Shown one piece after another: positions 43,295 to 52,034 of a stretch of DNA of 64,000 nucleotides. Below the pieces are notes generated by a model, which saw only the letters and a program-made list of their open reading frames with translations, made no database searches and was not told where the DNA came from. The number at the start of each line of letters is the position of its first letter. Within the stretch, counting starts at the first letter, position 1. This DNA comes from CAITWF01 sp038231575 (lineage in GTDB: Bacteria > Verrucomicrobiota > Verrucomicrobiia > Opitutales > Opitutaceae), in the NCBI GenBank assembly GCA_038231575.1, contig JBBRLB010000007.1, forward strand, positions 1 through 64,000. Reading direction: 5' to 3'. The translations under genes and the position numbers were made by a program.

Positions 43295-45490
43295 ATGTCT
43301 GCTCCTGCCGCTCCCACCATTACTGTCGTCACTGACAAGGCGAAGGTTTCGCCCGTCAATGCCAAGGATCGTCCGTTCCCGCTCGAATGGACGCGTAACA
43401 TCGGCATCGCCGCGCATATCGATGCGGGCAAGACGACGACGACCGAGCGTATTCTTTTCTACTCGGGCGCCGTCCACAAGATGGGCGAAGTCCACGAGGG
43501 CACCACGGTGACCGACTGGATGGAGCAGGAGCGCGAGCGTGGCATCACGATCACCGCGGCCGCCATTTCCTGTGCGTGGAATGCTTCGTGGGGACCGTGG
43601 AAGGGAATCAAGCAGCGCATCAACATCATCGACACTCCCGGCCACGTGGACTTCACGGCCGAGGTGGAGCGTTCGCTTCGCGTGCTCGACGGTGCGGTCG
43701 CCGTGTTTGATGCGGTCGCCGGCGTGCAGCCGCAGTCGGAAACCGTCTGGCGTCAGGCCAACAAATACAAAGTTCCGCGCATCGCGTTTATCAACAAGAT
43801 GGATCGTGTCGGCGCGAATTTCTTCCGCTGCATCGACGACATTCGCATGAAGCTGAAGGCGAATGCCCACGCTCTCTACCTGCCGATCGGGGCCGAGGAA
43901 AATTTCACGGGCTTGATCGATTTGGTGCAGAACGTGGCTTACATGTTCGAGGATAATCCGGCCGATCCGCTCGGGATGAATCCGACCACGGTCGAGATTC
44001 CCGAAAACATGAAGGCGCAGGCGAAGGAATACCGCGACAAGCTCATCGAGGCGGTTTCGGATTTCGACGAGGTCATCGCGGAAAAATATCTCAACGGCGA
44101 AGAAATCAGCATGCCCGAGCTGTTGCTCGGCGTGCGCAAGGCCACGATTTCGCTGCAGTTCACCGGCGTGTTCCCCGGTTCGGCGTTCAAGAAGAAGGGC
44201 GTGCAGCGCCTGCTGGATTGCGTCGTGAATTATCTGCCCAGCCCGATCGACGTTCCGCCGATGCAGGGCATGGATAGCGACGGTCAACCCGTCGAGGCCG
44301 TCGTCAACGACAAGGCCAAGATGTGCGGTCTCGCGTTCAAGCTCTGGAACGATCCGTTCGTGGGCCGCCTCGTGTTCTTCCGCGTTTACACCGGCACGCT
44401 GCCGCGCGGCATGTCGCTCTACAATCCGCGCACGCGCCGCACGGAACGCGTTTCTCGTCTCGTGCTCATGCGCGCGATCGAGCGCGAGGAAATCGATTTG
44501 GCTTATTCGGGTGACATCTGCGCCGTCGTCGGCGTGAAGGACGTCATCACCGGTGACACGCTGTGTGACGAAGATTTCGACATCCGCCTCGAGCCGCCGT
44601 CTTTCCCCGAGCCCGTCATCTCGATGTCCATCGAGCCGAACTCAAAGGCCGACCAGGAAAAAATGGGCACCGCGCTCCAGCGCCTCGTTGCCGAAGATCC
44701 GACGCTCCGCGTCAAGACGGACGTTGACACGGGTCAGACCATTCTCGCCGGCATGGGCGAACTCCACCTCGACATCATTCGCGATCGCATGAAGCGCGAG
44801 TTCAAGGTCGAGGCCACCGCTGGCAAGCCGCAGATCGCCTATCGCGAAACGGTCAAGACGAAGGCCGAGGGTGAGGGTAAATTTATCCGTCAGTCCGGCG
44901 GCAAGGGCCAATACGGTCACGTCTGCATCATCATGGAGCCGGCGGTCAAAGGCACGGGCGTGGAAGTCATCAACGAGACCGTGGGCGGCTCGATCCCGAA
45001 GGAATTTATCAAGCCGGCCACGGAAGGTATTCTCGAAGGCGCGAACAACGGTGTCGTCGCTGGCTTCCCGGTGGTCGATGTCATCATCAAGATCACGGAC
45101 GGCTCGTTCCACGAAGTCGATTCGTCCGAACTCGCGTTTAAGATGGCTGGCATCTTCGCGTTCAAGGACGCGATGAAGAAGGCGACCCCGATTCTCCTCG
45201 AGCCGATTATGGCGGTCGAAGTCACGACGCCCGAGGAATATCAGGGCGATCTCATGGGCGACATCAATCGTCGCCGTGGCCAGATTCAGGGTATGGAGAA
45301 CAAGGCCGGCGCGTGCATCATCACCGCCCACGTCCCGCTCGAGCTGCTTTTCGGCTACGTCACGGACATTCGCTCGCTCTCGAAGGGCCGCGCCAGTGCC
45401 GGTATCACGCCCTCGCATTTCGAGCAGGTGCCGAATTCGCTGCTCGCCAAAATCGTCGAGACCAATGCCAAGGGTCCTGCCCGCACTTAA
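43295..45490 (+). CDS. fusA: Elongation factor G
   Basis: The 731-residue protein is longer than the usual 690-700. It has an N-terminal extension of about 30 residues before NIGIAAHIDAGKTTTTERIL and an insertion of about 12 residues after ITITAAAISCAWN (the part SWGPWKGIKQ) before RINIIDTPGHVDF. The switch I motif RGITI is normal, unlike EF-Tu in this window. Domains II-V follow in order, with SGGKGQYGHV in domain IV. EF-G moves tRNAs and mRNA on the ribosome. rpsJ follows it directly; tuf, which many bacteria have here, is not present. Confidence 0.96.
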   Translation: MSAPAAPTITVVTDKAKVSPVNAKDRPFPLEWTRNIGIAAHIDAGKTTTTERILFYSGAVHKMGEVHEGTTVTDWMEQERERGITITAAAISCAWNASWGPWKGIKQRINIIDTPGHVDFTAEVERSLRVLDGAVAVFDAVAGVQPQSETVWRQANKYKVPRIAFINKMDRVGANFFRCIDDIRMKLKANAHALYLPIGAEENFTGLIDLVQNVAYMFEDNPADPLGMNPTTVEIPENMKAQAKEYRDKLIEAVSDFDEVIAEKYLNGEEISMPELLLGVRKATISLQFTGVFPGSAFKKKGVQRLLDCVVNYLPSPIDVPPMQGMDSDGQPVEAVVNDKAKMCGLAFKLWNDPFVGRLVFFRVYTGTLPRGMSLYNPRTRRTERVSRLVLMRAIEREEIDLAYSGDICAVVGVKDVITGDTLCDEDFDIRLEPPSFPEPVISMSIEPNSKADQEKMGTALQRLVAEDPTLRVKTDVDTGQTILAGMGELHLDIIRDRMKREFKVEATAGKPQIAYRETVKTKAEGEGKFIRQSGGKGQYGHVCIIMEPAVKGTGVEVINETVGGSIPKEFIKPATEGILEGANNGVVAGFPVVDVIIKITDGSFHEVDSSELAFKMAGIFAFKDAMKKATPILLEPIMAVEVTTPEEYQGDLMGDINRRRGQIQGMENKAGACIITAHVPLELLFGYVTDIRSLSKGRASAGITPSHFEQVPNSLLAKIVETNAKGPART

Positions 45491-45511
45491 TCACTCGTTC
45501 TTTTTACTCTC

Positions 45512-45820
45512 ATGAAAGGCCAACGCATTCGCATCAAACTCCAGGGCTTCGACTATCGCGTAATCGATCAGTCGGCCCAGGACATCGTCGAGACCGCCAA
45601 GCGCTCGGGCGCCCGGGTCTCCGGCCCGATCCCGCTGCCCACTCGCATCGAGAAACTTTCCGTCAATCGCTCCCCGCACGTCGACAAGAAGTCCATGGAG
45701 CAATTCGAGACGCGCACGCACAAGCGTCTCATCGATATCATCGAGCCGACCGCTCAAACGGTCGACGAGCTCAAGAAACTCAACCTCCCGTCCGGCGTAG
45801 ATATTACCATCAACGTCTAA
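45512..45820 (+). CDS. rpsJ: 30S ribosomal protein S10 / NusE
   Basis: The 102-residue protein has IRIKLQGFDYRVIDQSAQDI, GPIPLPTRIEKLSVNRSPHV and FETRTHKRLIDIIEP. It acts in the 30S head and, as NusE, in antitermination. Normal length. A 107-base gap with a stem-loop separates it from rplC. Confidence 0.97.
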   Translation: MKGQRIRIKLQGFDYRVIDQSAQDIVETAKRSGARVSGPIPLPTRIEKLSVNRSPHVDKKSMEQFETRTHKRLIDIIEPTAQTVDELKKLNLPSGVDITINV

Positions 45821-45849
45821 CCCTCACTTTTCAGTCCATCGTTAGCAGT

Positions 45850-45879
45850 AATCTGTGTGCCTCCGGGCACCGCCAGATT
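45850..45879 (+). promoter_or_regulatory. Stem-loop in the rpsJ-rplC gap
   Basis: AATCTG (45850-45855) pairs with CAGATT (45874-45879), and inside this GTGCC pairs with GGCAC around a TCCG loop, with a one-by-three internal loop between the stems. It stands 48 bases before rplC in an otherwise tightly packed operon. It could be a ribosomal-protein-binding leader element, but no known consensus (for example of L4) is claimed. Confidence 0.45.
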
Positions 45880-45927
45880 TCGACTAATGTAGGTCTCAAA
45901 CGGAACCCTCCACCTACCACTTAGCCC

Positions 45928-46656
45928 ATGATCTCATCCCTTCTCGGCAAGAAGATCGGAATGACGCAGGTCTACGACGCTCAAAACGTCCTGATCCCCG
46001 TCACCGTGGTCGAAGCCGGACCCTGTTCAGTGGTCCAGGTCAAGACTGTCGAAACCGACGGCTACAATGCCGTGCAAATCGGTTTTTCGACCAAGAAATC
46101 CAAAAACGCCAGTGCGGCCGAACTCGCTCACGCGAAGAAAGCCAATCTCGACAACGCGCCGCGCGTGCTCAGTGAGGTCCGCCTCACCGAAGCTCCGACG
46201 CTCAAGATCGGTGACGTCGTCAACGTCACGGTCTTCACCGAAGGCATGCTCGTCGATGTCAGCGGCGTCACCAAGGGCAAAGGCTTCCAAGGTGTCGTGC
46301 GTCGCTTCCGGGTCGCCGGCGGTCCCGCCGCGCACGGCTCGATGTTCCATCGCCGCATCGGTTCGATCGGCATGCGCCAGACTCCTGGCCGCGTGTGGAA
46401 AAACCAGCGCATGCCCGGTCACATGGGCAGCGAGTCACGCACCGTGCAGAATCTGCGCGTCGTAAAAATCATCGCCGACAAGAATCTCATCCTCGTGAAA
46501 GGTGCGATCCCTGGCGCCAACGGCGACGATGTCGTCGTCCGCTCCGCCATCAAGGGCCAGTGGGCTCTCCCGGTGGTCGCCGCTCCAGCGCCCGCCGCCG
46601 CCAAAGCCGCCGCCAAGCCTGCCGCTAAACCCGCTGCTCCGGCCGCGAAGAAATAA
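45928..46656 (+). CDS. rplC: 50S ribosomal protein L3 with C-terminal tail
   Basis: The 242-residue protein has an L3 core (ISSLLGKKIGMTQVYDAQNV, GKGFQGVVRRFRVAGGPAAH, GRVWKNQRMPGHMGSESRTV) of about 212 residues and then about 30 residues of Ala/Lys/Pro. The tail is not part of the usual L3 and may contact rRNA or be disordered. Confidence 0.96.
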   Translation: MISSLLGKKIGMTQVYDAQNVLIPVTVVEAGPCSVVQVKTVETDGYNAVQIGFSTKKSKNASAAELAHAKKANLDNAPRVLSEVRLTEAPTLKIGDVVNVTVFTEGMLVDVSGVTKGKGFQGVVRRFRVAGGPAAHGSMFHRRIGSIGMRQTPGRVWKNQRMPGHMGSESRTVQNLRVVKIIADKNLILVKGAIPGANGDDVVVRSAIKGQWALPVVAAPAPAAAKAAAKPAAKPAAPAAKK

Positions 46657-46673
46657 TCCGGAGACCATCAGCC

Positions 46674-47309
46674 ATGAAACTCACCGTTTTTAGTTCCGAC
46701 GGAAAGACCAGCAGCGAAAAAGATTTCGCCGGTCTCCCGACCTTCGAAGGCGACAAGGGCCTCCAGGCCGTCAAGGAAGTCATCGTCGCCATCAACGCCA
46801 ACAACCGCCAGGGCACGCACTCCACGAAGACTCGTGGTGAAGTCCGCGGCGGCGGCAAAAAGCCGTGGCGCCAGAAGGGCACGGGCCGCGCCCGCGCCGG
46901 CTCCATCCGTTCGCCCTTGTGGTCCGGCGGTGGTGTCGTGTTCGGCCCGAAGCCCCGCGACTATTCCAAGAAAATCAATGACAAGGTGAAGTCGCTCGCG
47001 TTCAGCCGCGCGCTCTTCGATCGCGCCTCTGCTGGCGAGATTGCCGTCATCGAGCAGTTCGACACGGCGATCAAGAAGACGAAGTTCGTCGACGAGATCG
47101 TCGCTCGGATCGCGCCGAAGGGGAAGATTCTGCTCGTCGATGCGCCGCACACCGTCGAGCACGCCCGCGCCGCTCGCAATATCGAGCGCGTCACGCTCCA
47201 AGTCGCATCGAAGCTCAACACGCTCGATCTCGCGCAATACAAGAAAATCATCGTCAGCACGAAGGCCCTCGACGCGATCCTCGCCCGAGTCAACGGAGGT
47301 AAAAACTGA
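46674..47309 (+). CDS. rplD: 50S ribosomal protein L4
   Basis: The 211-residue protein has RQGTHSTKTRGEVRGGGKKP and WRQKGTGRARAGSIRSPLW, the long exit-tunnel loop of L4. GGAGA precedes the ATG. The stop overlaps the start of rplW by one base (TGATG), so they are coupled. Confidence 0.97.
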   Translation: MKLTVFSSDGKTSSEKDFAGLPTFEGDKGLQAVKEVIVAINANNRQGTHSTKTRGEVRGGGKKPWRQKGTGRARAGSIRSPLWSGGGVVFGPKPRDYSKKINDKVKSLAFSRALFDRASAGEIAVIEQFDTAIKKTKFVDEIVARIAPKGKILLVDAPHTVEHARAARNIERVTLQVASKLNTLDLAQYKKIIVSTKALDAILARVNGGKN

Positions 47310-47590
47310 TGCAAGCCGACAAAGTTCTTAAACTCGTTCGCCTCACGGAAAAGGCCAGCAAGCTCAGTTCCGAGCTCGGTCAATACACGTTCGAGGTGTT
47401 CAAATACGCGAACAAGCACGCCATCGCGCAGGCCGTCGAGCAGACCTTCAAGGTCACCGTGCGCCGCGTGAACGTCATGCACATCCGCGGTAAAAACAAA
47501 AAGAGCCGCACCGGTCGCCCGACCATCGGTTCGGATTATAAGAAGGCCATCGTGACGCTCAAGGCCGGCGACAAAATCGAGCTCGTCTAA
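47309..47590 (+). CDS. rplW: 50S ribosomal protein L23
   Basis: The 93-residue protein has VRLTEKASKLSSELGQYTFE and VRRVNVMHIRGKNKKSRTGR, the rRNA-binding loop of L23 at the tunnel exit. GGAGG lies about nine bases before the ATG, inside rplD. Confidence 0.95.
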   Translation: MQADKVLKLVRLTEKASKLSSELGQYTFEVFKYANKHAIAQAVEQTFKVTVRRVNVMHIRGKNKKSRTGRPTIGSDYKKAIVTLKAGDKIELV

Positions 47591-47620
47591 TCGCCACCGA
47601 ATCCACGGAGAAACTCCCCC

Positions 47621-48487
47621 ATGCCTATCCATTCCTTTCGTCCGCTCACGCCTTCGGGCCGCTTCACTTCTCTCAACATGGAGAAGGGCCTCTCGAAAGA
47701 GCGTCCGCAGCGCGCGCTCACCACGAACAAGCACAAGAGCGGCGGCCGCAACGTCTACGGTCGCGTCACCTCGCGTCATCGCGGCGGTGGCCACAAGCAG
47801 CTCTACCGCATCATCGACTTCAAGCGCTCGATCCTCGACCTGCCCGCCAAGGTGCAGGCCATCGAGTATGATCCGAACCGCTCGGCCAACATCGCGCTCA
47901 TCGCTTACACCGATGGCGTGAAGGCCTACATCATCGCGCCGAAAGGCCTGAAGGCCGGCGACACGATCTTTGCGTCCGACAAGGCAACGACGAACGACTT
48001 CAACGTGGGCAACAGCTTTCCGCTCTCGGTCATCCCGCCCTCGACGCTCGTCCATTGCGTGGAACTCGTTCCCGGTCGCGGGGCGAAGATTGCGCGCGGC
48101 GCCGGCACGAGTCTCGAGCTCGTTGCCATCGAAGGCGATTCCGCCACGCTCAAGATGCCGTCGGGCGAACTCCGCCGCGTGCACGCCCGCTGCCGCGCCA
48201 CCATCGGCGAAGTCGGCAACGGTGATCACAATCAGCAGTCGCTCGGCAAGGCCGGCCGGAATCGCTGGCTCGGCGTTCGTCCGATGTCCCGCGGCATGGC
48301 CCGCAATCCCGTCGATCACCCCAACGGTGGTGGTCAGGGCAAGTCCAAGGGTGGCGGCGGTCGCCAGCATCTCGTTTCGCCGTGGGGCCAGCTTGCGAAG
48401 GGTTTCGTTACCCGCCGCCGCTCGAAGCTCTCGAACTCCTCGATCATCGTCCACCACAACGGCCGCAAGCCGCGTGGCAAAAAGTAA
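47621..48487 (+). CDS. rplB: 50S ribosomal protein L2
   Basis: The 288-residue protein has SGGRNVYGRVTSRHRGGGHK, ARGAGTSLELVAIEGDSATL and the conserved RGMARNPVDHPNGGGQGKSK that holds the His near the peptidyl-transferase centre. It is slightly longer than most L2 at the C-terminus. GGAG precedes the ATG. Confidence 0.97.
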   Translation: MPIHSFRPLTPSGRFTSLNMEKGLSKERPQRALTTNKHKSGGRNVYGRVTSRHRGGGHKQLYRIIDFKRSILDLPAKVQAIEYDPNRSANIALIAYTDGVKAYIIAPKGLKAGDTIFASDKATTNDFNVGNSFPLSVIPPSTLVHCVELVPGRGAKIARGAGTSLELVAIEGDSATLKMPSGELRRVHARCRATIGEVGNGDHNQQSLGKAGRNRWLGVRPMSRGMARNPVDHPNGGGQGKSKGGGGRQHLVSPWGQLAKGFVTRRRSKLSNSSIIVHHNGRKPRGKK

Positions 48488-48505
48488 CCCGGCCCCTTTC
48501 GCACC

Positions 48506-48781
48506 ATGGCACGCTCCATCAAAAAAGGCTTCTTCGTTGACTTCCACCTGCTCGAGAAAATCGAGAAGGCGGTCAAGTCCGGCGCCAAGAAACCCATCCA
48601 GACCTGGTCCCGTCGCTCGACGATCACGCCCGATTTCATCGGCCACACGTTCAGCGTCCACAACGGCAAGATCTTCACCGCCGTTTACATCACCGAGAAC
48701 ATGGTCGGCCACAAACTCGGCGAGTTTGCCCCCACGCGCACCTTCAAGTCGCACGGCGGCATGACGCGCAAGGAAATCTAA
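48506..48781 (+). CDS. rpsS: 30S ribosomal protein S19
   Basis: The 91-residue protein has MARSIKKGFFVDFHLLEKIE, WSRRSTITPDFIGHTF and VHNGKIFTAVYITENMVGHK. Normal length. In most bacteria rplV follows directly; here another gene intervenes. Confidence 0.97.
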   Translation: MARSIKKGFFVDFHLLEKIEKAVKSGAKKPIQTWSRRSTITPDFIGHTFSVHNGKIFTAVYITENMVGHKLGEFAPTRTFKSHGGMTRKEI

Positions 48782-48804
48782 GTTCTCACCCCGCGCTCTT
48801 CCCG

Positions 48805-49131
48805 ATGCTCCGTCGTCTCCTCCAGTCCAGCCTCCTCGCGCTTGTCGCCGCCACGCCATTCACGGCGCGCGCTGCCTCCGCGTCCGGCTCGCTCGAGGTC
48901 GTCGCGGTGCAAGCGGCCCGTGTCGCTGATCTCGTCCTCTTGGGTAACGGCTTCAACGCCGGTCTCCGTCAGGGCATGGTCTGCCGTGTCACGCGTGGCG
49001 CCACCACCGTCGCCGAGATTCTGCTCGTCGAGGTTCGCCCGACCTGCAGCGCCGCGCTCATCATGAGCGTCGCACCGCAACAGTCGATCCACGCCGGCGA
49101 CGCCGCCGCCATTAAGATTCTCAAAACCTAA
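48805..49131 (+). CDS. Secreted protein of unknown function inside the S10 operon
   Basis: The 108-residue protein has a signal peptide (RRLLQSSLLALVAATPF, cut near TARA/AS) and a beta-rich mature part (GSLEVVAVQAARVADLVLLG, GLRQGMVCRVTRG, VAEILLVEVRPTCSAALIM, GDAAAIKILKT). The pattern of a short domain with G-x-R-x-G-M turn and a terminal GDAA recalls the C-terminal domain of FlgT-like proteins, but this is only a resemblance. It lies on the same strand, 23 bases after rpsS and 85 bases before rplV, so it is transcribed with ribosomal protein genes although its product leaves the cytoplasm. No good ribosome-binding site precedes it, so its translation may be low. Confidence 0.7.
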   Translation: MLRRLLQSSLLALVAATPFTARAASASGSLEVVAVQAARVADLVLLGNGFNAGLRQGMVCRVTRGATTVAEILLVEVRPTCSAALIMSVAPQQSIHAGDAAAIKILKT

Positions 49132-49216
49132 ATCACGAACCAACCAAAAGGGTAGGGCACGACTTCGGTCACGCCACTATCGCCGAACTGAAAAATTCGG
49201 AATCCTCACCACCACC

Positions 49217-49558
49217 ATGGAAGTCCAAGCCCTCACTCGCTACGCGAGAATGTCGCCCAAGAAAATGCGCGACGTGTCCCGCATCATCCAAGGCCGCAAG
49301 GCCGTGGAAGCCGTCGATTACCTCGCGCTTATCCCGCGCAAGTCGGCGAAGCTGATTGCGAAAACGCTCAAGAGCGCGATCGCGAACGCGGAGAACAACA
49401 ACAACCTCTCCGCCGACAGTCTCACCATCAAGCTCGCGCTCATCGAGTGCGGCCCGGTGTTGAAACGCTTCAAGGCCGGTGCCCGTGGCACCGCGATGCC
49501 CCGCCGCAAGAAGATGTCGCACATCCGCATCGTCCTCTCCGACGGCCAATCCAACTAA
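49217..49558 (+). CDS. rplV: 50S ribosomal protein L22
   Basis: The 113-residue protein has ALTRYARMSPKKMRDVSRII and FKAGARGTAMPRRKKMSHIR, the tunnel loop of L22. Normal length. The 85-base gap before it holds no visible gene. Confidence 0.96.
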   Translation: MEVQALTRYARMSPKKMRDVSRIIQGRKAVEAVDYLALIPRKSAKLIAKTLKSAIANAENNNNLSADSLTIKLALIECGPVLKRFKAGARGTAMPRRKKMSHIRIVLSDGQSN

Positions 49559-49567
49559 TCTACTTCC

Positions 49568-50200
49568 ATGGGCCAAAAAACCAATCCGACCGGCTTCCGT
49601 CTCGCCGTCCGCCGCAACTGGCAGTCCCGCTGGTATGCCAGCAAGAAAGATTTTCCGAAGCTCCTCGCCGAAGATCAACTCATCCGCTCGAAGCTGATGG
49701 AGAAGCTCAAGCAGGCGTCCGTGCCGCGCATCTTCATTGAGCGCGCGTCGAACCGCGTCCGCGTCAAGATTTACACCGCCCGTCCCGGCATCGTCATCGG
49801 CCGCAAGGGCCAGGAAATCGAGAAGATCAAGGAAGAGCTCTCGAAGCTCACCGGCAAAGAGATCCTCCTCGACATCCAGGAAGTGAAGAAGCCCGAGATC
49901 GAGGCCGCGCTCGTGGCCGAGAACGTCGCGCTCCAGCTCGAGCGCCGCATCGCTTTCCGCCGCGCCATGAAGAAGGCCGTCGAAATGGCCATGGCGCTCG
50001 GCGCCGAGGGCATCCGCATTCAATGCTCCGGCCGCCTCGGCGGGGCGGACATCGCCCGCCGCGAGTGGCAGCGCAAGGGCCGCGTGCCGTTGCACACCCT
50101 CCGCGAGAACATCGACTACGGCTTCGCGGAAGCGCTGACCGTCTACGGCAAGATCGGCGTCAAGTGCTGGATCTGCAAAAAAGAAGCCGACAACAACTGA
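49568..50200 (+). CDS. rpsC: 30S ribosomal protein S3
   Basis: The 210-residue protein has MGQKTNPTGFRLAVRRNWQS, the KH motif VIGRKGQEIEKIKEELS and GRLGGADIARREWQRKGRVP. It binds mRNA at the entry pore of the 30S subunit. It ends with CWICKKEADNN, which is short after the core. Confidence 0.97.
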   Translation: MGQKTNPTGFRLAVRRNWQSRWYASKKDFPKLLAEDQLIRSKLMEKLKQASVPRIFIERASNRVRVKIYTARPGIVIGRKGQEIEKIKEELSKLTGKEILLDIQEVKKPEIEAALVAENVALQLERRIAFRRAMKKAVEMAMALGAEGIRIQCSGRLGGADIARREWQRKGRVPLHTLRENIDYGFAEALTVYGKIGVKCWICKKEADNN

Positions 50201-50244
50201 GCCGCGTCCGCGCGCATTTTCTAAAACTTTAGGAGCACACTCCC

Positions 50245-50670
50245 ATGGCAGCAATTTCACCCGCCCGCACAAAGTATCGCAAATCGATGAAGGGCTCGCG
50301 CGCTGGCAACGCCAAGCGCGGCAACACGATCGCCTTCGGCGAATTCGGCCTGCAGTCCCTCACCCGCGGGCCGATGACCGGCCAGCAGATCGAGGCGGCT
50401 CGCGTCACCATCTCGCGCCACCTGAAGCGCAAGGGCAAACTCTGGATTCGCGTGTTCCCGCACAAGCCGGTCACGAAGAAGCCCGCCGAAGTGCGCATGG
50501 GTCAGGGCAAGGGCCCGGTCGAATTCTACGTCGCCGTCATCAAGCCCGGCGCCGTCCTCTTCGAGCTCGCCGGCGTGCCACTCACCGTCGCTCGGGAGGC
50601 CTTCCGCCTCGCTGACGCGAAGCTCCCGTTCCACTGCCGCTTCATCCAGCGCGAGACCTTCGCTGACTGA
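50245..50670 (+). CDS. rplP: 50S ribosomal protein L16
   Basis: The 141-residue protein has SRAGNAKRGNTIAFGEFGLQ, WIRVFPHKPVTKKPAEVRMG and GKGPVEFYVAVIKPGAVLFE. AGGAG lies about ten bases before the ATG. Normal length. Confidence 0.97.
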   Translation: MAAISPARTKYRKSMKGSRAGNAKRGNTIAFGEFGLQSLTRGPMTGQQIEAARVTISRHLKRKGKLWIRVFPHKPVTKKPAEVRMGQGKGPVEFYVAVIKPGAVLFELAGVPLTVAREAFRLADAKLPFHCRFIQRETFAD

Positions 50671-50692
50671 TAACTTTTAAAACGTTCCTGTC

Positions 50693-50899
50693 ATGACTTC
50701 CAAAGAAATCCGCGATCTCTCGGCTGCTGAGATCACCACCAAGATTCGCGAGACCCGCGAATCCCTCCTCCAGCTGCGCCTGCGCAAGCAGACCGGCCAA
50801 GTCGAGAAGACCCACGAGATCCGCACGCTCCGCAAGGACATCGCCCGCCTCGAGACGATCCAGAACCAAAAGAAAAGCAAAGCCGCTGTCGCTGCCTGA
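50693..50899 (+). CDS. rpmC: 50S ribosomal protein L29
   Basis: The 68-residue two-helix protein has RDLSAAEITTKIRETRESLL and LRLRKQTGQVEKTHEIRTLR, RKDIARLETIQNQ. Typical of L29 at the tunnel exit. Confidence 0.93.
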   Translation: MTSKEIRDLSAAEITTKIRETRESLLQLRLRKQTGQVEKTHEIRTLRKDIARLETIQNQKKSKAAVAA

Positions 50900-50926
50900 G
50901 CGCCCGGTTTAAACTAAACACTTACC

Positions 50927-51301
50927 ATGTCCTCTCCCGCCACTCCCGGCACGCGCAGCGCGCGCAAGACCCAGATCGGTTTCGTTTCGAGCCGCTCGGG
51001 CGACAAGTCCGTCAAGGTCACCATCGCCTACAAGACGCCGCATCCGCTCTACCAGAAAGTCGTCAACCGCCAGACCGTCCTTCACGTCCACGACGAGAAG
51101 AACGAGACCAAGGTCGGCGACAAGGTCGAGGTCATGGAGACCCGCCCGCTCAGCCGACTCAAGCGCTGGCGCGTCGTTTCGATTATTCAGAAAGCCGTCA
51201 CCACCGACGCCGTCGCGATCTCTGAGAGCGATGTCGCGGCCCAGGTGCCGACCAAAACCACCAAGGCCATCGAAGCCGCCGTTCCGGCGCCGAAAGCCTG
51301 A
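50927..51301 (+). CDS. rpsQ: 30S ribosomal protein S17 with C-terminal extension
   Basis: The 124-residue protein has an S17 core (RKTQIGFVSSRSGDKSVKVT, TKVGDKVEVMETRPLSRLKR) of about 85 residues and about 35 extra C-terminal residues rich in Ala, Thr and Val. The extension is unlike most S17 proteins. Confidence 0.94.
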   Translation: MSSPATPGTRSARKTQIGFVSSRSGDKSVKVTIAYKTPHPLYQKVVNRQTVLHVHDEKNETKVGDKVEVMETRPLSRLKRWRVVSIIQKAVTTDAVAISESDVAAQVPTKTTKAIEAAVPAPKA

Positions 51302-51340
51302 ACCGTCATTAACCACCTAACCCCCTAACGGAGGTCCGCC

Positions 51341-51706
51341 ATGATCCAACTGCGCTCCATTCTCGACGTCGCCGACAACACCGGTGCCCGCCGTGCCGCC
51401 ATGATCTCCCGCATGGGTCAGATCACCGACACCGCCGGCATTGGCGACATCATCACCGTCCACATCAAGCAGAGCTCCACCGAAGCCACCGTGAAAAAGG
51501 GCGAGGTCCACAAGGCCGTCGTCGTTCGCACGAAGAAACCGGTGCGCCGTCCCGACGGCAGCTACCTCCGCTTCGACAGCAACGCCATCGTCATCATCGA
51601 CGCGACGAACAACCCGAAGGGCACCCGCATCTTCGGCCCCGTCGCCCGCGAACTGCGCGCGAAGAACTTCATGAAGATCATCTCGCTCGCTCCGGAGGTT
51701 CTCTGA
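51341..51706 (+). CDS. rplN: 50S ribosomal protein L14
   Basis: The 121-residue protein has MIQLRSILDVADNTGARRAA and GSYLRFDSNAIVIIDATNNP, GTRIFGPVARELR. A good GGAGG precedes the ATG. Normal length. Confidence 0.97.
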   Translation: MIQLRSILDVADNTGARRAAMISRMGQITDTAGIGDIITVHIKQSSTEATVKKGEVHKAVVVRTKKPVRRPDGSYLRFDSNAIVIIDATNNPKGTRIFGPVARELRAKNFMKIISLAPEVL

Positions 51707-51708
51707 CC

Positions 51709-51987
51709 ATGCAAAAATTTCACATCAAACGAAACGACGTCGTCGTCGTGATCGCTGGCTCCCACAAGGGGAAGTCCGGCAAGGTCCTTGAGATCCTGCC
51801 CGCCAAGGGCCGCGCCCGCATCGAGGGCGTCGCGATGATGAAGCGCCATCTCAAGAAGTCGCAGGAGCATCCGCAGGGAACCATCGCCGAGCGCGAAGGC
51901 TCCGTGCACATCTCCAATCTCATGCTCCAGTCGGTTTTCGACACGAGCAAACGCAAGAAGCCGGCTCCCGCCGCCGCCACCGCCTAA
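51709..51987 (+). CDS. rplX: 50S ribosomal protein L24
   Basis: The 92-residue protein has the KOW domain (RNDVVVVIAGSHKGKSGKVL) and MKRHLKKSQEHPQGTIAERE, and a short Lys/Ala/Pro end. It starts two bases after rplN, so translation is coupled. Confidence 0.95.
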   Translation: MQKFHIKRNDVVVVIAGSHKGKSGKVLEILPAKGRARIEGVAMMKRHLKKSQEHPQGTIAEREGSVHISNLMLQSVFDTSKRKKPAPAAATA

Positions 51988-52034
51988 TTTAAAACACTCA
52001 ACGCCGCCGGGTCGGTAATCCGGTCGCAACGAAC

